This document shows, in pieces, positions 19,689 to 31,530 of a stretch of 64,000 nt of DNA. This stretch comes from Triglochin maritima. Taxonomy: Eukaryota > Streptophyta > Magnoliopsida > Alismatales > Juncaginaceae. Numbering within the stretch: the first letter of the stretch is position 1; every line of letters starts with the position of its first letter. The position numbers and the translations under genes were made by a program. The notes under the pieces were generated by a model. It saw only the letters and a program-made list of their open reading frames with translations. It did no database searches and was not told the DNA's origin. The stretch is from NCBI GenBank assembly GCA_963682175.1, contig OY821789.1:7254001-7318000 (forward strand). The letters run 5' to 3'.

Positions 19689-22600
19689 ATGGGTAGCAAC
19701 AGGCAGATGGAGGTTCATTATATTGACACTGGATTCCCGTACACTGTGACTGAGAGTTTCATGGATCTGTTTGAGGGACTCACTTATGCCCAAGCAGATG
19801 CTGCTCTAGCAGGGGCTTTGCAGGATCAGGTTGGTTTTACTTTTATGACATGCTTTTATCGGAAAAAAAGAGAGATCAACTACTGTTGTTATATTTTTGT
19901 GTTCAATACTTCAATTTGGACATATCTAATGTAGATGGCTTGCGAACAAAAACGGTTTTAAGTTGTACTTTTTGATGCTTTTAGAAGTTAATTTTCGTAG
20001 AAATTGGTTAAACGATTTATTTTTGATGACTCAGAAGCCCCCGATAAACCCCACTTGTGAGGTGAGCTGAGGTTTCAAAATGGGTGTGACCCAACATTGG
20101 GTACGCAAGATGTATTTTTTCCGTCCAACTGGGAGTTTGATCCCAATGCCGGATACTTGTGCTACATCCCGGGGGTGGGGATATGAAATGTTGTATGGAT
20201 GTGTTTTGGATTGCCATCCTCCAAGTTAATTCTGTAATACTGCAGTATGGAACAGTAAAGCTTGTTACTGCTACTCAGGCTTTCTTGTAGTTGTGGTTTT
20301 CATTTGTTCTAAACTCTTCCTGAATACTGTTGGAGTGTTGGGCTACTGTTCTTCTGAACCAAGTTGTTTTGCTGTATGAATAGCAAACATCTATAAGCAC
20401 CTCTGGCACTTTGTCAATTTCTTCTTTTATATGGATTGACTAGATCTATCTTTTCAGGCTTCTTTATTTACTTCATTTTCTATCTAAAAGCTTCACATCC
20501 CCATTATCTTACTTTTCTGTCAATAACGAATTTCATAGGAATTTGAAGATTAAAGTTGGTTACTTCTGATGTTTCACATGTTTCTTTGGATAACGTAGGG
20601 GAATAATTACTGGCCTTTGATGCATACAAGCACATACAAATATGGGTTTTCTGGTCCAGCTAGTAACTCTTATTACAGCTTCAGTCAGACATACGAGGTT
20701 AACGATCATTCAACTATAACAGACAACAACATGAGAACTTGGGATGGTTTAGATCCCATCAATATTGAAGACCTATTGACACCAACTCCACATGGAGATG
20801 ACAATGAAGATAGAGGTGCCTCTGCTAACACCGAGGAATGTAAGTTTAGATTGTATTTTGGATGGGCATCACACTGCTTAATTACAAATAGTAAAAATAA
20901 TAAAGTGATTATGTTAGCTTTTGTGATCTATATTATGAAATCTATGATATGTTTACAAAGAAAATTATTTTATTCAATATGTTATATTAGTTGTTCATTG
21001 GCTACAATTGTGGAACTAAACAAACCAATATGATTAAACATGTGACTGCAAAAACTGAAGAAATCCTTGGCGTTTACTCCAATATAGGCTTATGACATCA
21101 TTGTGAGAGTTGATTTGGACTTAAAAATTTAAACTTTTTTCTGTTTCTGTTTGATTAAAAAGAAATCACAAGCTGACTGTTGTGCCAAAAGGACAACTTT
21201 GCATATGCTCAAGCCTTCAAACAAGATAAAGTTAGGAGAAAGGGAAATTGCAGCTGTTTTCAGGGGATGACAACAGGGTAACAAAAAATTAGATACTAAA
21301 CTGAGCTGAGAGGGTAATGTTTGGATGCGAAGGAAAGAGGGAGAGATAGATGCTGACGGAGGCATATAGAGAAAATGAATGTTGGGTCGGAGGACCAAGT
21401 CATGCTACAATCTCCGTCTTATTATAATCATGGTACTTAGTATTGTAGTTAGTTTACCTTCACACTTGAGTTTTGACTTCGAGTGGCTGATGACTTGGAT
21501 TATAGGTGAGCCATATGAGATGTTGTAGATGGCGATGATGATACACTGGAAGGATATTTGTGATTTTCCATACCTTAGCTTTTGTTTGGAGCTTGATATT
21601 CCTTTTTTCTCAGCTTGGAGGTATTACATTGATTTGCTAAGATTACGATTTTAGGTAAAAAATTACTTCTGGTCTAGGTTATGGGTTGTTACTAATCAGC
21701 CCCATATTCCTCGTGATAAGGTGACTTTTGTTGAATATTATCTTTATTATGGTCTAGATCTCCAGAATGTCTTTTACAAATGCAATGCACCTTTTCATGA
21801 TAAATCTCTATTTACAAATTGATTTCTATTTTTCCAGGCCCTCGAAATCATCATAATGGAGTCAGTCCACAGGTTATTTTCGTTGCATTTTACTCTTACT
21901 ATTTGCATCTATGTAGATTTATGTGTATTAATCAGGGTTTTTTAAAGGGTGTTCCACTGTTCCTTTCTTTAATTAACTGATGATGGCAGGAATATCAAGA
22001 AAATACTGCTAAAATATCACACAATTATGGACATATGATACTCTGACTTTTGTAGTCACCTTAACATGGTAGATTAATTATAGAGTTTAGGTTATTCTAT
22101 AATTATTGGCGTTGACATGTACAATAAAATAGAAAGTTATCCAACACAGACTGATTCTAATCTGACTCATTCGCGTACGACCACACATCCACCTCAACAT
22201 CCTCATTTCAGAGATACTCATCTTTTGTATATGTTGTCTTTTAGTTGCCCAACATTCCGCACCATATAGCATTGCAGGTCTTATTGTTGTTCTATAAAAT
22301 TTTCCTTTTAACTTAAGTGGAATTTTCTTGTCACATAAGACACTTGATATTTCTCGTCATTTCATCTATCATGCTCTAATCCTATCGTTAACATCTTCAT
22401 CGATCTCCCGATCTTTTTGAAGTATTGATCCAAGATATTTAAAGATATTTTTTCTACACACTACTTGCCCGCCCATCTAATAAAATCTCATCTTTCTCGG
22501 TATTTACGGTACTAAAACAACACTTCATATATTCAGTTTTAGATCTACTCAGTTTAAAACTCTAGTTCTCTCCACCCATACCCTACTCTCGTCAATTAAT

Positions 22601-25600
22601 ACTACATCATCCGCAAAAAACATACACTATGGAACCTCACATTGTATGTCTTTTGTCACCTCGTCCATTACTAAAGCAAAGAGATATGGACTTAAAGCTG
22701 AACCCTGATGAAGTCCAATCTTAATCGGAAAAGTTTTAGTCACATCATCACAAATTCTAATGCTAGTTTCAACTCCCTCATACATATCTTTAATTAAATT
22801 CACATATTTCGTGGATATTTTCTTCTTCTCTAGGGCCCACCACATGACATTTCTTGGAACTCTATCATATGCTTTTTCTAGATCAATAAAAGTCATGTGT
22901 AGATCTTTCTTTTGTTACATATATCTTTTCATAAGTTGTCTAATAAGAAATATGACATCTATTGTTGACCTTCCAGGCATGAAACCAAATTGATTATCTC
23001 TAACACATGTCTCTTTCCTTAGACGGTGTTCAATTACTCTTTCCCACAATTTCATAGTATGACACATGAACTTGATACCTTTATAGTTAGTACAACTTTG
23101 AATATCCCCTTTATTCTTGTAAACTGACACCAAAGTACTATTTCTCCACTCATTTGGTATTTTATTTTTCTCGGAGATAATATTAAACAATTTAGTTAAC
23201 CATGTTACTGTTTTATCCCCAAGACATTTCCACACCTCAATCGGGATCTTGTGTTCTCCTAAAGTCTTACCAACTTTCATCCGTTTTTCTTCTTATGTTT
23301 ATAAATTTAAAATTTAACTCTTAAACACCCTCATAACTGTCCATTTTCTCACTTCATTTATACAGTATGAAAGCATCATACTCTTTCAAGAGAATAAGTA
23401 CAAAATTTATCATTATAAACAACTAAACACATACTTATGTCCTTGTTAACTTATTAATCGCCTCGGTTTTGTGCAATGTAGGTACTTTGGCAGGACAATG
23501 TTGATCCGGACAGCATGACGTATGAGGTATTTATGATAATCTTCAAGATTAATTGATCATAATTATCATAGGTACATTCCATGCATTACAAATTAACTTA
23601 ATTATATCTAAACTATGACCCTTGATATCACATTAATTACATCGTTTGTCTATTGCTTACATATTTCACAAAACTTTCCAGCATGTCTTATCAGTCGCAT
23701 ATAATGCCCTTTTTCTTGTTCTGCAACCTTTGTTTTTGCCATCTTTCATTACTTAACCATCACATATAATGCCCTCTTACTTGTTCTGCAACCTTTGTTT
23801 TTGCCATCTTGCATTACTTCGAGGATTACTAGTGTAGCAATTATTTCTTTGACCTCTTGAGAGTGATATTAATTGGTGGAAACAGACTCCTTTGTTCATT
23901 TTGACCTGCTGATTGCCTGATTCTGTAAATGAAATAAAGGGGATCCTTCAAGAGCAGAACTGACTCTGGGCTTAACAATTCCCATTCCCCACAGTGACTA
24001 GGCCGCATTATATTTTTACTTGTTTCCATCAATGATTTCCATTTACAGTGTTACATTACACTATTCTAAATAATTTGACCATATAATAGGTCATAAGTTG
24101 TTTTTTGTTCTTTGACTCGCTAAATTCCATTTTCGAGTGAAGCATTTTCAAATGTATGTTCTAAGTTTATGTATTGCTACAGAGTATATAATCTCATTTT
24201 TTGCTAGTATTGTATTTCTGCTTATTGTCTTCCTCAAATTGTATGATTATTGATCTCAAGCTTCTGCTTCCAGGAATTACTTGATTTAGGTGAAACAGTT
24301 GGAAGCCAGAGCCGAGGCCTTACTAGAGAACTTATTTCTTCTCTTCCCACCTCCAAGTACAAATGTAGTTTCTTTGCAAGGAAGAGCAAAGCTGAGAGGT
24401 AAATTTGATTTCTACTTTTCATTTAATAAAATTCATTCGGTTGCTTTGAATCACTAAAACTTTTCATTACTACTATGTGATGATTGGGTTTTATATGATG
24501 ATAAAAGCAAAAACTGGAGCCAGTTTTGTTTTTCAACTGTACAAACTCAAGAAAAGAAGCACAGCATGTTAAAAAATCTTGCTTCTTAGCTTTTGCTGGG
24601 GCTTCTTTAGACATCCTAGATTGTTAGGATATCCCATCTAGAGGAGTTTCCTTTAGTGAAACATCATTCTTGAACCATCATAAATGCATAAACATCAATT
24701 TTAGATATCAATAGTTACAAGAACCTCAGATATACTACAATGTAATGATAAGTCTTATTTTCTTTCGGTCCCACATACGTTGACCTATGCCACTAGATAT
24801 TTCATTCAAAAGCAAAGATAACAAGTACATCCCTAGAAGAAGGGAAAATCTTGATGGTATTTCATTGCTAAAATGTACCCTCTCCCTGCAGTGGATCCAA
24901 TAAGCTATTAGAAAATATTTTTCAACAACCGTAGAAAGGGAGCATAGTGATTTTCCTTGAACAAACCAATCAATTTCTAAGATAGAGAAGCTTATCGCTC
25001 TGTAACTAGAAAGCGACCAACATATCCTTGGTCCTGACTTCTCAAAGGACAGTTGTTAGAAGACCCAACATTGCCAATAAATTTGGCACAAACAAGGTTT
25101 TGTTTCTACATTCTGTTTTGAATCTTTGATGCTTCAAAACTACAATTGTTGCTTTGCCATATTAGTCAATTTAAAATTTGGCAAATTTTATGATGTGTTG
25201 CATCTAAGAGCACTTTTTGTGCAATCAAACAAAATTTAATTCTTGGAAAAAATACATTACATCATTGGGGCACAAATATATAAACATTGGACTTAACTTG
25301 AGAAACAGTGTAGGTGTAGGTAATCCTGTGTGGTCAAAACTGTAGGATTTCATGTTTAATTATACATATATATTTTCGAAATTTTTATGTATAATAAGGA
25401 TCAATTTTCAATTTTCTAGAATTTATTGCATGCATCGGTTTGTTTTAACAAACTAGTTTCAAAAACTCTATTAAAACAAACACAAAGGGACTCCGAAATT
25501 CATACCTAGAAGTTCTCAAAAACTTCTTGACGTTTCAGAGATGTTGAGGAAGCCAATCTTCGCTTCTCGTTGCGCCAGATGCCTCCGAGTGTTCACCGAA

Positions 25601-27874
25601 ACCCTAAACAAGGTTGGAGAGAAAGAAGCTAGCCAATCGATCTCCAAACAAGCTTAGAATCTAGCTACAAACCCCTTCCTTAGCCTCTGAGATTTCTCCT
25701 TCCAAAGACTTAGAAAACTAAGAGAATTTTCGTGGGTTTTTATGGTGAATTAAAAGAGAAAATAATTATTGAATTGTGTGTCACAATTAGGGAGAATAAT
25801 GACCTATTTATAGGTTTCAATCTTACTCTTAATCATGGTTATTCTTAAGCCACGTTTTTCTTTATATTTTCTCTCATAAATTAATTCCTTAATGCATTAC
25901 ATGCACCCACAAAATGTTTGACCAAGTTTGGAGCTAATCCAACCATCGATCAAATTAATCTCTTAATAATCAAAGGCAGAAAATCGACCGCTGTTCGGTT
26001 TACCGAGACCCATTCGGTTAACCGAATATGTCACGATTGGTTGACCGAGTACTAGACGGATGACCGATTCTTAAAGGGAAAAATTCTCCTTAACCGATCG
26101 GACGAATTCTCGTCTAAGACCGAGTGTCATTCGGTTAACCGAAAATATCGGAACTTAACATTGTTCGGTCGACTGTTTCTGGTTCGATACACCGTACCAA
26201 AGCTCCAGGCACTTTGGTCAAGTTCGGTCAATCAATTACGATTATCCGTTCCAAGTTCGGTTGACCGATCCATAGATCCTTCGGTCGACCGAACCTCAAC
26301 GGATTACCGAACTTTTACCCGATTTTGCCTATTTCAAATTTTGGATTTATTTCCAACAAAATTTGAACTTAAGGGGGTTTTAGCAAATTCACAACTTATG
26401 CAATGTATTATCCTATGCAACAATAAATTATTGCACCACATAATATATGCATCTCATATGAATTTATCATGATTCTAATTATGTTTATATACAATATAAT
26501 TGATTTTACTTGTTCACCACATGTGTCATATTTTCTATGAGAAACCCGACACATCATATGAACCAAAAATCAAGGTTCTTGTTTCACGGTTTTTGCGGTG
26601 TGACCTATGGGAGGATCTAAACTAAGTTGGCAGTGATATTAAGAGCTTAATATCACAAGCTATAAGCGGTATCTAGCTACACATTATAGCTCCCAATTAG
26701 TTAGATGTCTTAATTCCACTCGAACCAAAACCCGATCCATTTAGTGATGGAGTGCACCACTTGTGTCCGTCCCTTGCCTCATGATATTAAGAATACACAC
26801 AAACTAGTATTGTGTCATCTTTGTATTAGTATTCATTTCTTGATCTTTTTAAGCTAGTTATAAATATGTGACTTAACTCAAATCACATTGTGCACATTAT
26901 AACTTTGCTTTATCAAGGGGCCCACTAATATCATCACTCAATTAAGAGGGGCAATGATAATCTTTTGACTAACTATCTTCTCCAACGAAAGTTATACTTA
27001 ACCAACCGATGCCTTTACACTACACTGATCAATAGTTCAAGACACTGATCTAATTAAGTATTCCTTAAGTGATTAGATATAAGTCTCATATCAAAGGACC
27101 AAAGACACAGTAAAATATTAATGACACAGAAACACATTTCTATAATATTTTACTTATTAGGTCTATTCAGTATACAAAAGTAATATTTTCCTCTTTTGCA
27201 TACCCGTGTCGTCACTCACTTGTAGAGCTACAATGATCTATGACCAACACGACAATCTTAACTCGGTAATTAATGTTCCATGTTAATTACCATGATTGCG
27301 AATATCTTTTGTTTTATGTAATTCAATATCTTTTAGAGCTCTACGGTTAAGGACCAAGAACCTCTTTCTTAACACTTATAAAAGACGAATAACATAAAGA
27401 AGGAACAAAATGATTTCTCATTCAATTCATAATAATTGACATTTAAAAGTAAAACTTTTAGAACACATTCCCTTCAAAAACTACTGGACTAAAACCTTGT
27501 ACTTGAAGTTTGACATTACTTACAATTAATCTCTAGGGTTTCCCAGGACTTAAATACATTTGTTATGTCTAGTTTCATGTTTTTAATCCTTGGATCAGGT
27601 GTGTCATCTGCCAAATGGAGTATAAAAGAGGAGACAGACAAATGACTCTTCCTTGCAAGCATGTCTATCATGCCGGCTGTGTGTCCCGGTGGCTGGGTAT
27701 TAACAAGGTCTGTTTATATGTCTTGTTCAAAATTTTCCTTCAAGTTTTGGTGAATTCTTGTTTCTGGTTGAGAATAAAATACCTAACAAACAATAAACAT
27801 GATATGTTTACTTTTACGTGCAGGCGTGCCCAGTATGTTTTGTGGAAGTGTTTGGCGACAAAACGAGACGGTAA
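19689..27874 (+). CDS. BB: BIG BROTHER-type RING-H2 E3 ubiquitin ligase
   Basis: An E3 ubiquitin ligase. In Arabidopsis, BIG BROTHER restricts organ growth by limiting the duration of cell proliferation. Coding exons: 19689-19829, 20599-20839, 21838-21872, 23482-23526, 24274-24398, 27599-27707, 27824-27874; all phases agree and give 248 residues, the length of the Arabidopsis protein. The N-terminus (HYIDTGFPYTVTESFMD) and middle (WQDNVDPDSMTYEELLDLGE, SRGLTRELISSLPTSKYK) are family-typical. The RING-H2 (residues about 197-238) has all eight ligands: CVIC, then CKHVYHAGC, then CPVC. No transmembrane segment is seen. Exon 3 is only 35 bases. The intron 3 LINE and the intron 5 solo LTR make the gene long. 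The reading frame is intact, so it is probably functional. The homology is strong; one-to-one orthology with BB is inferred. Confidence 0.93.
22087..23282 (-). mobile_element. Decayed non-LTR retrotransposon (LINE/RTE-like reverse transcriptase) in intron 3
   Basis: Opposite strand to the host gene. Reverse transcriptase blocks run from high to low coordinates: IPIEVWKCLGDK, NEWRNSTLVSVYKNKGD, NYKGIKFMCHTMKLWERVIE, FGFMPGRSTIDVIF (22915-23280); DLEKAYDRVPRNVMWWAL and HQGSALSPYLFALVMDE (22627-22896); the catalytic-like FADDVVLIDE just below; then FKYLGSILQ, KIPLKLKGKFYRT and MLYGAECWATK (about 22200-22440). Several stops and frameshifts interrupt it. Both ends are truncated: no endonuclease and no poly-A tail. 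It is plant RTE/BovB-like by motif, an inactive fossil. Confidence 0.88.
23698..23827 (+). repeat. Tandem duplication, two 65-base units, in intron 4
   Basis: CATATAATGCCCT...CTTGTTCTGCAACCTTTG...CCATCTT...CATTACTT appears at 23698 and again from 23763. The two units differ at a handful of positions. Non-coding. Confidence 0.88.
25341..27476 (-). mobile_element. Solo LTR of the Ty1/copia family, 5-bp TSD AAAAC, in intron 5
   Basis: A 2,136-base LTR on the minus strand. It starts (plus-strand view) TGTAGGATTTCATG and ends CATTCCCTTCA, the exact reverse of the LTR ends of the element at 36514-45946. The bases AAAAC at 25336-25340 and 27477-27481 are a perfect 5-bp target duplication. Nothing internal remains, so it arose by LTR-LTR recombination. 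It carries a decayed palindrome array (25985-26315) and a minus-strand TATAAATAG near 25803-25811. It lies antisense inside an intron of the E3 ligase gene. Confidence 0.93.
25985..26315. repeat. Decayed palindrome array of the solo LTR
   Basis: About ten relics of CGGTCGACCG are seen as CGGTTAACCG (twice), GGTTGACCG, CGGTTTACCG, CGGATGACCG and others; one copy is intact (CGGTCGACCG near 26282). The changes concentrate at the central CpG and are C-to-T or G-to-A. Confidence 0.8.
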
Positions 27875-29720
27875 TTTTACTTTGGGGAGGCTCCAGTCTC
27901 TGTTGCATTCACAGGGAATATAGAGGTCTTGCTCCCATTGAGCTTTCTTACTGGAAAAGTAGTAGTTTCTTCTTGTCCTTTCGTTCCAGTTTTCTCATAC
28001 GTTTTCATCGTTAGAAACTAGTTGTAATGTATCATTTAGCATAATAATTTGCATGTAATAGAACAGCAGTTATATTATGGATTGGCTACACGATCAAATG
28101 GGTATATAAGAAGTTAATTTTACAAAAGGCTTCCTAAAAACTTCTTTCATGTCCTGAATTTCCGCACAAAGGGAGGAAGAAAAAGTCGGACAGTTGAGAT
28201 CCAAATTTTACAAAAGCAAGCTTCTCTGTAATTTTTTATGTTTCAGAAGGCAATCGAGATCTAAAGCACCCTCACTGGAGTGCTTGATCTCTCACACACA
28301 AGGTGAAAGAAGAGCGGAAGAGAGAGAGGTGTGGTTGTGGTGGAAATCGTAGAATCAAGTTATGCTGGGTTCCCTTCTCATTATAGGTGTATATATAGAG
28401 TTTGATAATTACATCATAACAACTCTCTTAGAGCTTATGCTGGCCTATATCAAGAGATTGCTTATCGGTTTATTGACTGGGCCTGGACTCATAAGGTTTG
28501 GCCCAGTGTTATAATCATATCCTAAACTCTTAGGGCACCCACTACGGGTCCCTTTCATGGGCGGGCCCGGATCCGCCCCCTAAGTCCGGGTGGAATTCTA
28601 GGTGGGTCGGTCGCCGGGTGGTTGAGTTGTGGGCCACGTGCTCTTAGGCCATTATTATTTTTTAAAATTTCGTTTTTTTGTTTTGTTTTGATATATGTTT
28701 TGTTTTATTTTTATATTAATTACATTAAAATTAAATTTGTTTTTTTAATTTGTTATTTTTATTTTTTATTTTTAATTATAAATTTTTAATTATAAATTTC
28801 TAAATTTGTTTTTGTGGTTTTAATCGATACTTGTTATTTAATTAGATTAAGTAATTGTAAAAATAAATTATTACATAATTTGTGGATTGTTGTGAAAGAA
28901 TAAAAAAGAAGGTAAAAATAAATGATTTGGAGGAGGAAGTGTTGAAATATTAGACTGTGATAATGGAGGAGTTTGATGTTGGGTTGAATAAAAGATTGTG
29001 TTGAGACAAAGAGAAATGTTAGGTTGGGTTGGGTTGGATTAATGGTTGTGACTGTGGATACCTTATAGTTTCAAGCATCTGGAATTTTGAAAATGATTCA
29101 GCTTGGTTTAGTGAGAAATGACCCGCATAGTATTTTTGTTGGCCAATTATTTGTCAAATTAAGCGCATGCACTAACTAGTCACAAATCACAATTGTAGTG
29201 TACAATTTCATACATGGATACAACATATCTGATTAATGGTGAAACATATGGTCTCATTCGTTTTGCCTCCACTTTACATCCATATCCTTGAAACTCAAAC
29301 GTTACCATAAATGAGCTCCAACAAAACTTCCTTGGGCTACATATATATATAATCGTAAATAGGCTCATATATATCACGTTTTCGATCTGATCTTTATCAC
29401 TGCTTTTGGGTAGTATTTAGACATAAGAACATCGTATATGTCAGGGAGCTTAGTAAGATCATAATTGGAGGATGTAGAATAGAATATACCAGAAATAGAA
29501 AATAATGTTGCAAATAACCAAATATTAGGAATAAAAATACGAAGCACAACAAATTAGTATGTATATTAATCAAGTAGAAAGCACGAGTACATGAAATCGG
29601 AAGAACACAAACAATCACCTCGAGAGAGCATGAGTGCTAAGGAAACAAACTTTGACAAACATGACCTTGCATGCTCCTCTCTTATTTTCATATAACATAT
29701 ACGGATCATAATGACCACTC
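27875..29720. other. 3' flank of the E3 ligase gene and intergenic DNA
   Basis: 27875-28100 is probably the ligase 3' UTR. A GC-rich patch at 28537-28650 (GGGCACCCACTACGGG, GGGCGGGCCCGGATCC) stands out from very AT-rich surroundings and may be the edge of an unrecognised small transposon. 28650-28860 is T/A-rich low complexity. I found no coding motif. Confidence 0.5.
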
Positions 29721-29726
29721 TTTATT
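29721..29726 (-). terminator. Polyadenylation signal AATAAA of the extensin gene
   Basis: AATAAA on the minus strand, 37 bases beyond the stop codon at 29763, in a suitable place for a plant near-upstream element. Confidence 0.55.
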
Positions 29727-29762
29727 ATTACACAAGAAGATGACATTTATGTTATGCAAGTT

Positions 29763-30392
29763 TTACCTTTTGTAGTAGGGTGGGGAAGAATAATGTTCCG
29801 GAGGTGGAGGAGACATGTATTTGTAAGGTGGTGGTGGTGGGGATTCATACATATAAGGTGGTGGAGACTTGTATTTGTAAGGTGGTGGTGGTGGGGATTC
29901 ATACATGTAGGGTGGTGGTGGAGACTTGTATTTGTAGGGAGGAGGTGGTGGTGATTCATACTTGTAGGGTGGTGGTGGAGACTTGTATTTGTAAGGTGGT
30001 GGTGGTGGAGATTCATACTTGTAGGGTGGTGGTGGAGACTTGTATTTGTAAGGTGGTGGTGGTGGAGATTCATACTTGTAGGGTGGTGGTGGTGGAGACT
30101 TGTATTTGTAGGGAGGAGGTGGTGGTGACTCATACTTGTAGGGTGGTGGTGGTGGTGGAGACTCATACTTGTAGGGAGGAGGAGGTGGTGATTCATACAT
30201 GTAAGGTGGATGTGGTGGAGATTCATACATGTATGGAAGGTGAGGTTTGGGGTGGTCGTATGGAGGTTTGTCATAGTAGTAAGGCATTGGACCATAAGTA
30301 GCCGGCGTTGGATCATATGGCTGATCGGCAGCCACCAAAGAGCAAAGCGCCACCGCTAGGCATAGCCCAATGGCAGCCGCCAAATTCCCCAT
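29763..30392 (-). CDS. Extensin-like hydroxyproline-rich cell-wall glycoprotein
   Basis: A single-exon gene of 209 residues. Residues 1-22 are a signal peptide (MGNLAAAIGLCLAVALCSLVAA, cut near ADQP), followed by a Tyr/Pro-rich stretch. The rest is a regular array of SPPPP(P) blocks alternating with YKYE, YKYK, YMYE and YKYM, ending SSPPYYKR. In this family the prolines of SPPPP are hydroxylated and arabinosylated, and tyrosines of YxY cross-link the protein into the wall. It has a TATA box about 80 bases upstream and AATAAA downstream, so it looks complete. Because the repeat period is a multiple of three, other frames on both strands are also open (for example 29747-30316 and 29780-30301); these are shadows. 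It is short for a classical extensin, near the short SP4/SP5 class. Confidence 0.92.
   Translation of the reverse strand: MGNLAAAIGLCLAVALCSLVAADQPYDPTPATYGPMPYYYDKPPYDHPKPHLPYMYESPPHPPYMYESPPPPPYKYESPPPPPPYKYESPPPPPYKYKSPPPPPYKYESPPPPPYKYKSPPPPYKYESPPPPPYKYKSPPPPYKYESPPPPPYKYKSPPPPYMYESPPPPPYKYKSPPPYMYESPPPPPYKYMSPPPPEHYSSPPYYKR
29790..30240 (-). repeat. Coding minisatellite of the extensin gene
   Basis: Units of about 27-33 bases encode SPPPPPYKYE or SPPPPYKYK. They mostly alternate in pairs, so a higher-order period of about 57-60 bases is seen. Unit length varies by one or two proline codons. This suggests growth by unequal exchange. Confidence 0.88.
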
Positions 30393-30473
30393 GGTGGTAG
30401 TGGAGCTCTTTGAGACAATTGTTTGAGCACTTCCAAGTAAGAAGATGGCTTTTACAGTTGCACCATATCTCCC

Positions 30474-30481
30474 CTTATATA
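30474..30481 (-). promoter_or_regulatory. TATA box of the extensin gene
   Basis: Minus-strand TATATAAG, about 82-90 bases upstream of the ATG at 30392. This predicts a leader of about 50-60 bases. No other gene start is nearby. Confidence 0.7.
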
Positions 30482-30750
30482 GCCTTTGGTGTTATGTTTT
30501 GTTCTCTTAATCTGACTTGTTCAATCGAAGTGGTTGGTAGGTTGGGTGAAAGAGTGAAGAGTAAATTCTAACTGCACATTCACTGTTAATTGGAATTCGA
30601 TCTTAATCTGATAATGTACTTAGAAGACCAGTTGAACTAAAACAATTAATTAACGTGATGTTTCATCACGTTGAATTATTAAGCAATGACTTGGTATTAG
30701 ACTACATAGTTGGTAATGTTGGATTGCCACCAACTGCGAAGACTTCTATT

Positions 30751-30907
30751 AAATATGAAAGAACAAAGAGCTGGTAAACTTGATGTCATTACCTCAAGTT
30801 GAAAACTTTGTGGTGATTATTTGATGCATTGACAATTATCTGGGAAAATATGAAAGAACAAAGAGCTGGTAACTTGGTGTCATTACCTCGAGCTGGAAGA
30901 CTTTGTA
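30751..30907 (+). repeat. Two direct repeats about 95 bases apart
   Basis: AAATATGAAAGAACAAAGAG + CTGGTAA... + TGTCATTACCTC...GCTGGAA(A/G)ACTTTGT is seen at 30751 and again at 30846, with few differences. It lies in the upstream region of the extensin gene. Confidence 0.88.
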
Positions 30908-31289
30908 TTTTAACAAGCAGAGATTATGTTTTCAAACAAAAATAAAAAATAGAGATTATTAAACGAGTTCTTGCCGTGTGGACCGGTACTTAAATTGTGT
31001 TGAGGAGAAAATGTCATCCTATATTATGTGAAAAATTATTAATGGTCATTGTTTAGGACGCTGATGAGTTGGCGTTGTCCATATTAGCAACTGAATTTTT
31101 TTTGCCATTTCCCCCTCTATACTTTGATTGTCTTCCCAATGTTTGGCCCATCAAATCACTTCATCCCTCATTTTGATGCTCCTACACGTTAGAGGAAGTT
31201 TCATCTTCCTTTTGTCTCCCTTTTGGCGCATTATCTCAACCTTGGGTCTTCCTTTGTCTTCTGGGATCTCTTATTTCTTCCTTCTTTTG

Positions 31290-31530
31290 GTTCTCCTCTC
31301 ATCCTATTTGTAATCCAATGCATGTCAAAATGTTTCCTAGTACAAAACAGAACTATGAACTTCACATGTGATTGTAGAATGTTTCAGCACGTTGGTCTTC
31401 TCTGCTGCCACATTTTGGTTGTACTTGGACGCCTAGATCCTAATGCATTCCTCCCGCCGTCTTACATCGTTAATTGATGAAGGAAAGATATTGAATGACC
31501 TATCGAGATAAGATGTACCCAGACGATGGC
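31290..31530 (+). pseudogene. FAR1/FHY3-type transposase fragment (SWIM zinc finger)
   Basis: The frame at 31223-31477 includes FTCDCRMFQHVGLLCCHILVVL. Its CxC...CxH spacing is that of the SWIM finger in FAR1/FHY3 proteins and their Mutator-like ancestors. It continues LPPSYIVN and then two stops where the family has YILKRWTKDA; the downstream RKDIE is still readable. No DDE transposase domain is recognisable upstream. It is a decayed 3' fragment. Confidence 0.7.

Noticed and set aside
29747..30316. Long His/Thr-rich and Cys/Val-rich frames overlapping the extensin gene
   Set aside because: They are produced by the extensin repeat in other frames; they have no signal peptide or promoter of their own.
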